NCBI GenBank assembly: GCA_015064735.1 | Contig: SVRP01000002.1 | Location: 18,591 to 82,590 of the forward strand | Direction of reading: 5' to 3' | Length of the DNA stretch: 64,000 bases | From: Oscillospiraceae bacterium | GTDB taxonomy: Bacteria; Bacillota; Clostridia; Oscillospirales; CAG-272 | Part shown: positions 35,593-44,497 of the stretch, in pieces | How positions within the stretch are numbered: the stretch's first letter is position 1 | Layout of the letters: every line of letters begins with the position of its first letter | The notes under the pieces: model-generated | The model's input: the letters and a program-made list of their open reading frames with translations, nothing else | Database searches by the model: none | What the model was told of the DNA's origin: nothing | Program-made: the position numbers and the translations under genes

Positions 35593-36312
35593 ATGGCTCT
35601 GTTTGTCATGGCAGATCTTCATCTTGATGTCAAAAGCAACAAAAAATCAATGGAGATATTTGGAAACCGTTGGACTGACTATGTGCAAAAAATAAGAAAC
35701 AACTGGAAAAAGCTTGTAACAGAATTTGATACGGTTGTTATACCGGGAGATATTTCGTGGGCGCTTAACCTCGAAGAAGCAATATCTGATCTTAAGTGGA
35801 TAGATGAGCTTCCGGGTAGAAAGATTCTTTTAAAGGGAAATCATGACTTTTGGTGGGGTACTAATTTGAAGATGCAGAAATGCTTTTTTGACAATCAAAT
35901 AACAACTATTGATATTTTAAGCAATAATGCCATTGAATGTGAAAATTATATTATAAGTGGCTCACGAGGCTGGTTTACCGATAATTCTATGCAGACTGCC
36001 TACCAAAATGTTGATTACTCGAAAATAATAAACCGAGAAACAATACGGTTGCGAATGTCTCTTGAGTGCGCTAAAAAACTTCATGAAGAAACAGGTAAGG
36101 AAATTTTAACCTTTCTCCACTTCCCTCCTGTTTGGGGTGAGTTCAAATGTGAGGAGATAATATCGTTGCTAAACGAGTATAATATAAAACGGTGCTTTTT
36201 CGGACACATTCACAGCTGTTATACTGTTCCGTCAAGCTTTATAGACGGGAATATAAAATTCTCTATTATTTCTGCGGATTATCTTGATTTTATACCGCAA
36301 TTTATAGGATAA
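35593..36312 (+). CDS. Metallophosphoesterase
   Basis: 239 residues from the ATG at 35593, eight bases after AAAGGAG; the ATG at 35575 lies before that site. The calcineurin-like metal motifs are complete: MADLHLD (DxH), VIPGDISWA (GD), LLKGNHDFWW (GNHD), FLHFPPVW and FFGHIHSC (GHxH). Such enzymes cleave phosphomonoesters or diesters; the substrate cannot be inferred. It is a separate unit before the tig promoter. Cytosolic, with no signal peptide. Confidence 0.88.
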   Translation: MALFVMADLHLDVKSNKKSMEIFGNRWTDYVQKIRNNWKKLVTEFDTVVIPGDISWALNLEEAISDLKWIDELPGRKILLKGNHDFWWGTNLKMQKCFFDNQITTIDILSNNAIECENYIISGSRGWFTDNSMQTAYQNVDYSKIINRETIRLRMSLECAKKLHEETGKEILTFLHFPPVWGEFKCEEIISLLNEYNIKRCFFGHIHSCYTVPSSFIDGNIKFSIISADYLDFIPQFIG

Positions 36313-36326
36313 TTTTGTAAAAGCTA

Positions 36327-36355
36327 TTGACAAAATGAGTGAAAAAAAGTAAAAT
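36327..36355 (+). promoter_or_regulatory. Sigma-A promoter of tig
   Basis: TTGACA and TAAAAT are spaced by 17 bases, about 50 bases upstream of the tig ATG. Confidence 0.8.
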
Positions 36356-36404
36356 ATATACTGTATGTAAAAAATTATTTTTATCAAGCGGAGGTTTAAA
36401 CCAA

Positions 36405-37688
36405 ATGAGTTTAACAAAATCTGAAGTAATTGAAAAGAACAGGTACGAATTGCAGTTTTCTGTGGATAAGGCAACCTTTGATGCCGCTGTAACTGCAGTT
36501 TACCGTAAGCAGGCAAAGAACATCAGTGTTCCCGGTTTCAGAAAGGGTAAGGCTCCCCGTTCCGTAATCGAAAAGATGTATGGCACGGGTGTATTCTATG
36601 AGGATGCGATCAATGATCTTATTCCCGATGCATACACAGCGGCAGCTAAGGAATCCAATCTTGAAATCGTAGGTCAGCCCGAGTTCGATATCGTTTCTAT
36701 CGATGAGAACGGACTTTTACTTTCTGCAAAGGTATACGTAAAGCCCGATGTTGAGATCAAGGATTATTGCGGTATTGAAGTGGAAAAGAAGATTGAAGCT
36801 GTAACAGATGAGGATGTAGACAAGGAAATAGAGGTTATCCGTGAGAGAAATTCCAGAGAGATCGATGTAACCGATCGCGCAGCAGAAATGGGCGATACTA
36901 CCGTGATCGATTTTGAGGGCTTCTGCGACGGAGTAGCATTCGAAGGTGGCAAGGGTACTGATTATGCACTTAAGCTCGGCTCCGGTTCCTTTATCCCCGG
37001 ATTCGAGGAGCAGATCGTTGGAAAGAATATTGACGAAGAATTCGATGTAAACGTTACCTTCCCTGAAGAGTACCATGCTGCAGAGCTGGCCGGAAAGCCT
37101 GCTGTATTTAAGGTTAAGATTCATGCCATCACTCATGTTGAGCTTCCTGCTCTTGATGATGATTTTGCAAAGGATGTTTCCGAATTTGATACTCTTGATG
37201 AATACAAGGCAGATATTAAGGCAAAAATCGAAAAGAGACATGAGACCGCTGCTGATAATGCAGTTGAGGATAAGCTCGTTGAGGCTCTTATTGAAAAGCT
37301 TGAGGGTGATATTCCCGAGGCAATGTACGAAGCAGAGACTGAGAACTTTGTTCGCGACTATGATACAAGACTCCGTTCTCAGGGACTCGATCTTAAGACC
37401 TACTTCAAGTATACCGGAATGAATCTCGATTCTCTTCGCGAGCAGATGAGACCTCAGGCAGAGCGTCAGGTAAAGGCAAGACTTGCTCTTGAAAAGATTG
37501 CTGCTCTTGAGAATATCGAAGCAACTGAGGAAGATATCAACGAGGAATATAACAACATAGCAACTGCATACGGTATAGAGATCGAGCAGGTCAAGGAAAG
37601 CATAGAGGCTGATGCAATTGCGGCTGATATGAAGGTTAAGAAGGCTCTTGATTTCGTTAAGGAAAAAGCAGTTATCAAGGCGGAATAA
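36405..37688 (+). CDS. tig: Trigger factor, ribosome-bound chaperone
   Basis: 427 residues from the ATG at 36405 (RBS GCGGAGG at 36389-36395); the ORF track start at 36339 lies near the promoter. The N-terminal ribosome-binding signature VPGFRKGKAPRSVI is clear. A central FKBP-like prolyl isomerase domain follows (GDTTVIDFEGFCDG, FIPGFEEQIVG) and then a helical C-terminal arm domain. It binds nascent chains at the ribosome exit. The gene order tig-clpP-clpX is the classical bacterial arrangement. Confidence 0.97.
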   Translation: MSLTKSEVIEKNRYELQFSVDKATFDAAVTAVYRKQAKNISVPGFRKGKAPRSVIEKMYGTGVFYEDAINDLIPDAYTAAAKESNLEIVGQPEFDIVSIDENGLLLSAKVYVKPDVEIKDYCGIEVEKKIEAVTDEDVDKEIEVIRERNSREIDVTDRAAEMGDTTVIDFEGFCDGVAFEGGKGTDYALKLGSGSFIPGFEEQIVGKNIDEEFDVNVTFPEEYHAAELAGKPAVFKVKIHAITHVELPALDDDFAKDVSEFDTLDEYKADIKAKIEKRHETAADNAVEDKLVEALIEKLEGDIPEAMYEAETENFVRDYDTRLRSQGLDLKTYFKYTGMNLDSLREQMRPQAERQVKARLALEKIAALENIEATEEDINEEYNNIATAYGIEIEQVKESIEADAIAADMKVKKALDFVKEKAVIKAE

Positions 37689-37736
37689 AATTTAGTTAAT
37701 TATACGCGCAACAATTATTAGGAGGAAACTTTTATT

Positions 37737-38336
37737 ATGCATAATATTTACGACGCATTGGTTCCAATGGTAGTAGAACAGGATGGCAAGGGTGAACGCT
37801 CTTATGATATATTTTCAAGACTTCTTAATGACAGAATAATCTTCTTGTCCGACGAGGTTAATGATGCCACCGCATCTTTAGTTGTTGCGCAGCTTCTCTT
37901 TCTTGAAGCTAAGGATCCCGATAAGGATATAAGCTTTTACATTAATAGCCCCGGCGGTTCTGTTACCGCCGGTATGGCTATTTATGATACGATGAACTTT
38001 ATTAAGTGCGATGTATCAACAATATGTATCGGTATGGCCGCAAGTATGGGCGCATTTCTCCTTTCTGCAGGAACAAAGGGCAAGCGAATTGCACTTCCCA
38101 ACAGCGAAATAATGATCCACCAGCCTTTAGGCGGTGCAAAAGGTCAGGCTTCCGATATTAAGATTCAGGCGGAGCTTATTCTCCGCACCAGAGATAATCT
38201 TAACCGTATTCTTTCTGAGAATACAGGTAGATCTATTGAGGAAATTGCAAGAGATACCGAAAGAGACAACTTTATGACTGCTAAACAGGCACTTGAGTAC
38301 GGTCTTATTGATAAGATCCTTGACAGAAGAGCGTAA
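37737..38336 (+). CDS. clpP: ATP-dependent Clp protease proteolytic subunit
   Basis: 199 residues. The catalytic triad is visible: Ser in [11 protein letters not shown], His in [10 protein letters not shown] and Asp in [11 protein letters not shown]. ClpP forms a 14-subunit barrel fed by ClpX or other ATPases. It begins directly at an ATG after AGGAGGAAAC, 48 bases downstream of tig, and clpX follows 29 bases later, so the three genes probably share the tig promoter. No long propeptide. Confidence 0.98.
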   Translation: MHNIYDALVPMVVEQDGKGERSYDIFSRLLNDRIIFLSDEVNDATASLVVAQLLFLEAKDPDKDISFYINSPGGSVTAGMAIYDTMNFIKCDVSTICIGMAASMGAFLLSAGTKGKRIALPNSEIMIHQPLGGAKGQASDIKIQAELILRTRDNLNRILSENTGRSIEEIARDTERDNFMTAKQALEYGLIDKILDRRA

Positions 38337-38365
38337 TTTAGAATTATCCCTGAAAGGAAGATCAA

Positions 38366-39685
38366 ATGGCAAATTCAAACAACGGCACGACCAATCTGCG
38401 TTATTGTACATTTTGCGGTCGTAGAGAGACACAGGTAAATTTCCTTATTCCCTCTCCTACCGGCGCATATATCTGCGATCTGTGCGTGGATTCATGCCGT
38501 CAACTAATTTATGAAAATACCGTAGCAAACGAGAACGATATAGGCGGATTAACATTTGAGACCCTGCCGAAGCCAAGGAAAATCAAGGAAACCCTTGACG
38601 AATATGTTATCGGTCAGGAAGATGCAAAAATCGCCCTTTCGGTTGCTGTTTACAATCACTATAAAAGAATTCTTTATAACGAAGAAAAAGAACTCGAGGA
38701 CGAAGACTCGTTCGCTGTAGATATCCAAAAGAGTAACGTATTGCTTATAGGCCCTACAGGCGTAGGAAAAACCTATCTTGCTCAAACACTTGCGAAGTCG
38801 CTGAAGGTTCCTTTTGCGATTGCGGATGCTACAACGTTAACCGAGGCAGGATATGTTGGAGAAGACGTTGAAAATATTCTTCTTCGCCTTATTCAAGCGG
38901 CTGATTATGATATAGAACTTGCTGAAAAAGGTATAATCTATATTGACGAAATTGATAAGATTGCAAGGAAAAGCGAGAATCGCTCTATAACACGAGATGT
39001 TTCGGGAGAAGGCGTACAGCAAGCGCTTCTCAAAATTCTTGAAGGAACGGTTGCAAACGTTCCTCCTCAGGGTGGTAGAAAACATCCCAATCAGGAATTT
39101 ATACAGATAAATACCGAAAACATTCTTTTTATATGCGGCGGTGCTTTTGAGGGATTAGATAAGCTTATCGAAAAGCGTCAAGGAAATCAGGCAATAGGCT
39201 TCTCAAGCGAAATAAAAAAGAAAGAAGAAAAGAAAAAAGAAGGTATCTTTAAGGATGTTATTCCCCACGATATTGTTAAATTTGGATTGATTCCCGAGCT
39301 TGTAGGACGTATCCCTATGATAGTAACCCTTGATGACCTTGACAAAAAGGCATTGGTTCGCATATTGCGTGAGCCTAAGAATTCTCTTCTTAACCAGTAT
39401 ATGAAGCTTTTTGAGATGGATGGTGTTGACCTTTCCTTTGACGATGCGGCACTTGAAGCAATCGCGGCAAAGGCAATTGAACGCAATACCGGAGCTAGAG
39501 GACTTCGCTCTATTATGGAAGAAATGATGATGTCCATGATGTACGAGATTCCTTCAAGAGAAGATGTTGAGAAAGTTGTTATAACAGAGGCTGTCGTAAG
39601 AAGAGAAGCTCTTCCTGAGTATGTTATAAAGGAAAAAGTTCTTCTTGACGATGCAAAGCCTAAAATAAGCGGTGAGCTTGAATAA
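38366..39685 (+). CDS. clpX: Clp protease ATPase subunit ClpX
   Basis: 439 residues. The N-terminal zinc domain has CTFCGRR and CDLCVDSC. The AAA+ module has Walker [12 protein letters not shown] and Walker [12 protein letters not shown]; sensor-2 lies in [11 protein letters not shown], and the IGF-type ClpP docking loop reads IGFSSE. It unfolds tagged proteins and threads them into ClpP. RBS GAAAGGAAG precedes the ATG. A lysine-rich insert ([10 protein letters not shown]) follows the docking loop, common in clostridial ClpX. Confidence 0.98.
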   Translation: MANSNNGTTNLRYCTFCGRRETQVNFLIPSPTGAYICDLCVDSCRQLIYENTVANENDIGGLTFETLPKPRKIKETLDEYVIGQEDAKIALSVAVYNHYKRILYNEEKELEDEDSFAVDIQKSNVLLIGPTGVGKTYLAQTLAKSLKVPFAIADATTLTEAGYVGEDVENILLRLIQAADYDIELAEKGIIYIDEIDKIARKSENRSITRDVSGEGVQQALLKILEGTVANVPPQGGRKHPNQEFIQINTENILFICGGAFEGLDKLIEKRQGNQAIGFSSEIKKKEEKKKEGIFKDVIPHDIVKFGLIPELVGRIPMIVTLDDLDKKALVRILREPKNSLLNQYMKLFEMDGVDLSFDDAALEAIAAKAIERNTGARGLRSIMEEMMMSMMYEIPSREDVEKVVITEAVVRREALPEYVIKEKVLLDDAKPKISGELE

Positions 39686-39724
39686 CAAAAAAGATAGCCC
39701 CATGTTGGGACTATCTTTTTTGTT
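39684..39724. terminator. Bidirectional terminator after clpX
   Basis: AACAAAAAAGATAG pairs with CTATCTTTTTTGTT around a C/G-rich centre, with T runs in both directions. It separates clpX from the convergent COG0523 gene. Confidence 0.9.
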
Positions 39725-39725
39725 A

Positions 39726-40667
39726 TTAATAAAATGTTGCAACTTCCTGCTTAGGAGAAACAGCGAATTCGGTTGATTCTACGTAAAGAACAGGACCTTG
39801 GTTTTTATAAAGGACAGTTTTTTCTATTTTGATACTTCCCTTTACGGTTATCCAATCCTTTGTTTTTAGATTTTGAGGAGTGTTAAATATGCAAACCATT
39901 CCACCGTATTGTATGTCGTCGGCACAACAAGTCATTATATGTCTGCCTATTATTACAGAATTTTTTTGAAGTCTTGTATCTGTGCAAACGATGCCCTTAA
40001 ACTTTACGGTTTTGCCGTTGTATTTAGACATATCCTCGGAAAGATCGCGGTAAAACAGAGCATAATCTTCATCCGCTATCTCGACTACGGGAGCATTAAC
40101 GTCAAAAGGAAGTGGATCCTCTATCTCATCATATTCAACGTGTCCATCCGGGTAATCGTAAACAATAGCCGCTCTGCGGGTTATTCCTCTTATTACCTTG
40201 TGAATTTCTTCTTTATCAATGTCATTGGGGGTTCTGTTCAAAACTATCATTTCGGCATCGGCAAGCTTATCGTATACAAGCTGACGCATATTGTTATTAT
40301 AGCTAATAAAGCTATTTGCGTCCGCAAACATAATATTTTGATATATTCCCCAGTCTGATGGCATGTTTGCGTAGAGAGTCTGTAAGGACCACATTCCGTT
40401 ATATTCGATAATGATCCTGTCGGTCTTATGCTCCTTGACAATATTTCTCAGATTGTCCTTTGTAAGCTCGGATTCATCTTCAATATATTTAATTCTTACG
40501 TTTTGACCCCAAAATTTAGAAGGGTCAAGCTCCTCTATTCCTTCTTCGCACATCAGAACCAGTGTTTTTTCGCCGCTGTTAAAGTTTTGGTCGTTTAGCG
40601 ACTCTTGTATCATGGAGGTTTTCCCTCCCTCCAGAAAGCCTGTAAACAGGTATACGGGCAGTTTCAT
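39726..40667 (-). CDS. COG0523 GTPase fused to a YcgQ/TIGR03943-like domain
   Basis: 313 residues. The N-terminus is a G3E GTPase of the COG0523 metal-chaperone type: Walker A LFTGFLEGGKTSMI and a later VLNRTPND in the NKxD position. The usual CxCC metal motif is replaced by LMCEEGIEEL, so metal binding may differ. The C-terminal 110 residues have GKTVKFKGIVCTDTRLQ and RHIMTCCADDIQYGG, which recall the TIGR03943/YcgQ family, a partner of YcgR permeases in zinc starvation regulons of Bacillus. The two parts appear as one chain here. The COG0523 gene at 40679 lies 11 bases upstream on the same strand, so they form an operon. The exact metal is unknown. Confidence 0.75.
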   Translation of the reverse strand: MKLPVYLFTGFLEGGKTSMIQESLNDQNFNSGEKTLVLMCEEGIEELDPSKFWGQNVRIKYIEDESELTKDNLRNIVKEHKTDRIIIEYNGMWSLQTLYANMPSDWGIYQNIMFADANSFISYNNNMRQLVYDKLADAEMIVLNRTPNDIDKEEIHKVIRGITRRAAIVYDYPDGHVEYDEIEDPLPFDVNAPVVEIADEDYALFYRDLSEDMSKYNGKTVKFKGIVCTDTRLQKNSVIIGRHIMTCCADDIQYGGMVCIFNTPQNLKTKDWITVKGSIKIEKTVLYKNQGPVLYVESTEFAVSPKQEVATFY

Positions 40668-40678
40668 AATAACCCCTC

Positions 40679-41770
40679 TTATTTAAACAGCTCACAAAGA
40701 GCGTCCTCGTTGATTTTGGAACCGATAACGCAGATCTTACCGATTGCAGAAGGTGCGCCGTGTCTTACATCGGGTTCTTCGGGAACATAGTCAAAATATA
40801 TCCATTCCCCGTCAATCCCCTCGACAAATCCTTTTGCTCTCAATATCATGCCGTACTTGTGTTCATCGTTAAGTGCTTCAAGAATATTGTGTATTCGCTC
40901 GTCGGTGAATTTTTTTACCGTTTCCGTGCCCCAACTTGTGAATACATCGTCCGCGTGATGATGATGGTGGTGCTCATGATCGTGATGATCATGACCGCAA
41001 CAGCACCCCCCGTCATGTTCATGGTGATGCTCATGTTCATGGTGATGCTCATGCTCATGTTCATGCTCATGATGATGCTCATGCTCATGTTCATGCTCAT
41101 GATTATGATCGTGATGATGTCCGCATACAAGACAAGTATCAGCATCTACAAGAGCCTGCAACTCATCTGCCAATGATATCTTATTTTCCATTGCATCTAC
41201 AAGCGTTGAAATATTAAGCTTATCTGCGGGAGTTGTAACTATCATTGCCGAAGAATTCTTCTCGCGAACAAGTGTAAGTGCCTCGGAGAGCTTGTGCTCG
41301 GTTGTTTTATCAGTGTGGCTGAAAACGATACAACCCGCATTGGAAATCTGGTCATTAAAGAACTCACCGAAATTCTTCATATACATTTTGCACTTATTAA
41401 CGTCAACGACAACGACCGCACTGTTTAGAACTGCATTTTCAAGATCCGCGGAAACAACCGCTTTGGTTACGTCGCTAAGTTTACCGACACCCGAGGGCTC
41501 TATTAAAATTCTGTCGGGAGTATATTCGGCAACTACTTTCTTTAACGCTTCGCTAAAGTCTCCAACAAGAGAACAGCATATGCAGCCCGAATTCATTTCG
41601 GCAATCTCGATTCCCGCATCCTTGAGAAAGCCACCGTCAACTCCGATCTCTCCAAATTCATTTTCAATAAGAACGATTTTTTCGCCTTTATATCCCTCTT
41701 TGATAAGTTTGTTGATAAGAGTCGTTTTTCCCGCACCGAGAAATCCGGATATAATATCTATCTTAGTCAT
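40679..41770 (-). CDS. COG0523 metal-chaperone GTPase with His-rich loop
   Basis: 363 residues. Walker A GFLGAGKTTLINKL, the metal-binding CICCS motif (residues about 63-67) and a C-terminal CobW_C-like domain. Between the two domains lies a loop of about 60 residues made almost only of His, Glu and Asp with CCCGH, typical of zinc or nickel storage. Members help load zinc, cobalt or nickel into target enzymes. It is the first gene of a two-gene unit with the fused GTPase at 39726. The coding bases of the loop are low-complexity CATGAG-type repeats and may vary in length between strains. RBS ACGAGG. The metal is not certain; zinc is the most likely. Confidence 0.88.
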   Translation of the reverse strand: MTKIDIISGFLGAGKTTLINKLIKEGYKGEKIVLIENEFGEIGVDGGFLKDAGIEIAEMNSGCICCSLVGDFSEALKKVVAEYTPDRILIEPSGVGKLSDVTKAVVSADLENAVLNSAVVVVDVNKCKMYMKNFGEFFNDQISNAGCIVFSHTDKTTEHKLSEALTLVREKNSSAMIVTTPADKLNISTLVDAMENKISLADELQALVDADTCLVCGHHHDHNHEHEHEHEHHHEHEHEHEHHHEHEHHHEHDGGCCCGHDHHDHEHHHHHHADDVFTSWGTETVKKFTDERIHNILEALNDEHKYGMILRAKGFVEGIDGEWIYFDYVPEEPDVRHGAPSAIGKICVIGSKINEDALCELFK

Positions 41771-41791
41771 TTTATTACCTCGTAAAAACTT

Positions 41792-41827
41792 AAAGCAGAG
41801 GTTCTGAACAATAGTAACCTCTGCTTT
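41792..41827 (-). terminator. Terminator after fba (minus strand)
   Basis: AAAGCAGAGGTT pairs with AACCTCTGCTTT; on the minus strand AAGTTTTTA follows. It lies between fba and the COG0523 gene, so the latter needs read-through or a promoter I could not see. Confidence 0.82.
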
Positions 41828-41845
41828 ATTATAATAAATTGCTGA

Positions 41846-42709
41846 TTACGCCTTGTTAACAGAACCGAAGAGTTCCATCTTTTCCTTAACAGTTGCCTTT
41901 ATTGCCTCAAAGCCGGGAGCCAGAACCTTTCTGGGGTCAAATCCCTTACCCTGAAGATCCTTGCCTGCCTCGATGTACTCACGGGTTGCGGCAGCAAATG
42001 CGAGCTGGCACTCAGTGTTTACATTGATCTTAGCAACGCCAAGAGAAATAGCCTTTTTGATCATGTCAGAGGGAATACCTGTACCGCCGTGAAGAACGAG
42101 GGGCATATCTCCGGTTTCCTGCTGAACCGCATCAAGGGTTTCAAAGGAAAGTCCCTTCCAGTTTGCGGGGTATTTACCGTGTATGTTACCGATACCTGCA
42201 GCGAGCATAGTAACGCCGAGGTCGGCAATCATCTTGCACTCCTTAGGATCTGCACACTCACCGGTTCCAACAACACCGTCCTCTTCGCCGCCGATGGCTC
42301 CAACCTCTGCTTCGAGAGAAAGACCCTTCTCTGCGCAAACCTTAACGAGCTCGGTGGTCTTTGCGATATTCTCCTCAATAGGATAGTGAGAACCGTCAAA
42401 CATTACGGAAGAAAATCCTGCTTCGATACACTTGTAGCACGCGTCATAAGAACCGTGGTCAAGGTGAAGCGCTACGGGAACAGTGATGTTAAGCTCCTCA
42501 AGCATACCGTTTACCATGCCCACAACGGTTTTATAACCGCACATATACTTTCCTGCACCCTCGGAAACACCGAGAATAACGGGAGAGTTAAGCTCCTGTG
42601 CAGTAAGAAGAATTGCCTTAGTCCACTCAAGGTTGTTGATGTTGAACTGGCCTACTGCATATTTGCCTGCTTTTGCTTTAGTTAACATTTCTTTTGCTGA
42701 TACTAACAT
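41846..42709 (-). CDS. fba: Class II fructose-bisphosphate aldolase
   Basis: 287 residues. A zinc enzyme splitting fructose 1,6-bisphosphate in glycolysis. Motifs: YAVGQFNINN, the zinc ligands around ALHLDHGS, VMFDGSHYP, the second zinc site in HGKYPANWKG, and LHGGTGIPSDMI with the last His. Length and order match the Bacillus type. It has its own promoter and an AAAGGAGAT ribosome binding site. Tagatose-bisphosphate aldolases (GatY/KbaY) look similar, but the lack of sugar-specific neighbours favours Fba. Confidence 0.94.
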   Translation of the reverse strand: MLVSAKEMLTKAKAGKYAVGQFNINNLEWTKAILLTAQELNSPVILGVSEGAGKYMCGYKTVVGMVNGMLEELNITVPVALHLDHGSYDACYKCIEAGFSSVMFDGSHYPIEENIAKTTELVKVCAEKGLSLEAEVGAIGGEEDGVVGTGECADPKECKMIADLGVTMLAAGIGNIHGKYPANWKGLSFETLDAVQQETGDMPLVLHGGTGIPSDMIKKAISLGVAKINVNTECQLAFAAATREYIEAGKDLQGKGFDPRKVLAPGFEAIKATVKEKMELFGSVNKA

Positions 42710-42743
42710 TTTTAATATCTCCTTTAATTTTTATTACTAAAAC

Positions 42744-42772
42744 ATTATACACCATATAAATCCAAAAATCAA
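42744..42772 (-). promoter_or_regulatory. Sigma-A promoter of fba
   Basis: Read on the minus strand, TTGATT and TATAAT are spaced by 17 bases, about 35 bases before the fba ATG. Confidence 0.8.
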
Positions 42773-42845
42773 GTAGCACGCGAAAATATTTTGTCTTTTT
42801 TATCAAAAAATTAACAAATATTTTGTAGAAATTGTACGCAGGTAG

Positions 42846-42854
42846 TGGTATAAT
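42846..42854 (+). promoter_or_regulatory. Extended -10 promoter of the ireB gene
   Basis: TGGTATAAT is an extended -10 element (TGn then TATAAT). No good -35 box stands at 17 bases; TTGTAG is 20 bases away. The site is 35 bases before the ATG. Confidence 0.6.
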
Positions 42855-42888
42855 TATAATATACTCTATTATTCATAAAGGAGACCGT

Positions 42889-43110
42889 ATGGCTAATGAG
42901 CTAGACAGTATTCAGATGAAGAATACTTTAAAGGAAATTTACGATGCTCTTTGCGAAAAAGGATATGATCCGGCGCGTCAGATTGCGGGATACATACTCT
43001 CGGAAGACCCTGTTTATATAACAGATTGGAAAAATGCAAGAGGAAAAATTGTAAAAATAGACAGAGATAAGCTACTTATTGAACTTATAAATAATTATCT
43101 TAATGATTGA
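42889..43110 (+). CDS. ireB: IreB-family (UPF0297/YrzL) small regulatory protein
   Basis: 73 residues from the ATG at 42889, after AAAGGAGACC; the ORF track start lies upstream of the promoter. The core LKEIYDALCEKGYDPARQIAGYILSEDP and a C-terminal NNARG-like, RDKLLIELINNYL segment match IreB. In Enterococcus, IreB is phosphorylated by the IreK kinase on threonines near the N-terminus and controls cell-envelope stress and cephalosporin resistance. Here the protein starts right at the core and lacks that Thr-containing leader, so control by phosphorylation at those sites is unlikely. Usually the gene lies between alaS and ruvX; here it precedes a peptidase-like gene. Confidence 0.88.
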   Translation: MANELDSIQMKNTLKEIYDALCEKGYDPARQIAGYILSEDPVYITDWKNARGKIVKIDRDKLLIELINNYLND

Positions 43111-43127
43111 CGGGAAAGGCGGTTAGT

Positions 43128-44474
43128 ATGGGAAAATCACGGATTTTACGCAGAATAACCGCCGTCTTTCTGTTTGTAGCTCTTTTGATGTCGGTATTTT
43201 CGATTAATTCATTTGCTGATAATGAAAATAACATTTTGCCCTTTCCTTCTGTTTCAGGTGCCGACTGCATCTATCTTTATAACTATGAAAGCGACCGCGT
43301 AGTATATAGCAATGTATCCAATGACAGAGAAATAATTGCACCTTCGGCTACTGTTAAAATGATGACAGGACTACTGGCAATAGAAATGCTTGACGGACGC
43401 TTTGATGAACAAATAAAATTAACAGAAGAGCTTTTGTCGGGTGTAGAGGGATATACCGTAAGATTTGAAAAGGATTCGGTTGTAACAGTCAAAGATCTTC
43501 TTTACGGATTAATATGCGGCGGCGGAAATGATGCCGCTATAGTCCTTGCAAGACTTTGCTCCGGATCTGTTGAAAGCTTTGTAAGTAAAATGAATGATAA
43601 AGCCAAGGAATGGGGATGTGCGCATACCAACTACATAAATCCTACGGGAATTGACGAAGTGGGAATGACGACTTCCCTTCATGATACGGTAATAATTTCC
43701 AAAAAAGCGGTAGAAAATTCCGAATTTATGAAAATGTGCTCCGCTCAATTCTATAAATATAAGCCCATCAATTCTGATGGTGAGAAAACTATTGCAAACA
43801 GAAATGCAATGATAAGCTCCTATTCTGCCGTCGGATATAAAAATTCAAAGGTAAAAGGATTAAATTCCGGAATGACCGATATGGGCGGATATTGTGTTTG
43901 CGCGTACGCTACCGACGGAACCGACTCTTATTTATGTATTGTTATGGGTGCTGTGGAAATATCTGACGGTACGATTTTATCCTATAAAATTGCCAATACC
44001 CTTTTGAACTATGCTTTTGAAAATTACTCTTACGAACTGATAGCCAAAAAGGGAGAAAAAATTGGCGAACTCGGTGTTGATCTTGCGCTACCGACAAACG
44101 GACGTGATGAAATGAGGGTTGACTGTATTCTATCCAAGGATATATACGCATATGCACCTACAGGCATTGGCTACAGAAAAGAACTTACTTATAAACCATT
44201 TTATTATGAGGACAGATTAACCGCTCCCGTTTTATCCGGTACAGAGGTTGGCGGCGTGGATATTTACTATGAGAATATCCTTATAGCAACGGGAAAACTT
44301 GTATCCAAAAATGACGTACAAGCCAGCGAGCTTCTCATTTCGATTGACAATATGAGAAAGGTTTTGACATCAAGAACCGTTATTGTTTTTGTAATCCTTA
44401 TTTTATCTTTCTCATTAGGTTGTTTTACGGTAAAGAAAATAAAAAAGAATAATAAAAACAAGGGCAGACGCTAA
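43128..44474 (+). CDS. D-Ala-D-Ala carboxypeptidase-like protein with altered active site
   Basis: 448 residues from the ATG at 43128. A signal peptide or N-terminal anchor (residues 10-30), a peptidase S11-type domain, a beta-sandwich-like C-terminal part and a final membrane helix (VIVFVILILSFSLGCF) with a basic tail, like DacF/PBP5 proteins that trim peptidoglycan stems. The fold landmarks are clear, but the three catalytic motifs differ: SxxK aligns with ATVK (residues 74-77, the Ser sits one place earlier), SGN with GGN (132-134) and KTG with NSG (246-248). Unless the preceding Ser73 replaces the nucleophile, the protein is probably inactive and may sense or bind muropeptides. It starts 17 bases after ireB, so the two are cotranscribed. 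Confidence 0.85.
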   Translation: MGKSRILRRITAVFLFVALLMSVFSINSFADNENNILPFPSVSGADCIYLYNYESDRVVYSNVSNDREIIAPSATVKMMTGLLAIEMLDGRFDEQIKLTEELLSGVEGYTVRFEKDSVVTVKDLLYGLICGGGNDAAIVLARLCSGSVESFVSKMNDKAKEWGCAHTNYINPTGIDEVGMTTSLHDTVIISKKAVENSEFMKMCSAQFYKYKPINSDGEKTIANRNAMISSYSAVGYKNSKVKGLNSGMTDMGGYCVCAYATDGTDSYLCIVMGAVEISDGTILSYKIANTLLNYAFENYSYELIAKKGEKIGELGVDLALPTNGRDEMRVDCILSKDIYAYAPTGIGYRKELTYKPFYYEDRLTAPVLSGTEVGGVDIYYENILIATGKLVSKNDVQASELLISIDNMRKVLTSRTVIVFVILILSFSLGCFTVKKIKKNNKNKGRR

Positions 44475-44495
44475 AATGTCTGCCCTTATTCTTTG
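44458..44495. terminator. Bidirectional terminator at the end of the peptidase-like gene
   Basis: AAGGGCAGAC pairs with GTCTGCCCTT around the gene's stop codon, with T-rich sequence after it on both strands. It also ends the convergent CDF gene. Confidence 0.88.
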
Positions 44496-44497
44496 TT

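Noticed and set aside
40960-41110. Regular CATGATGCTCATG repeats, considered as CRISPR or tandem array
   Set aside because: No spacers; the repeats are in frame and encode the metal-binding loop.
40760-41176. Met-rich plus-strand ORF opposite the His-rich loop
   Set aside because: The Met/Leu/Val repeats are the complement of His/Glu codons of the GTPase loop.
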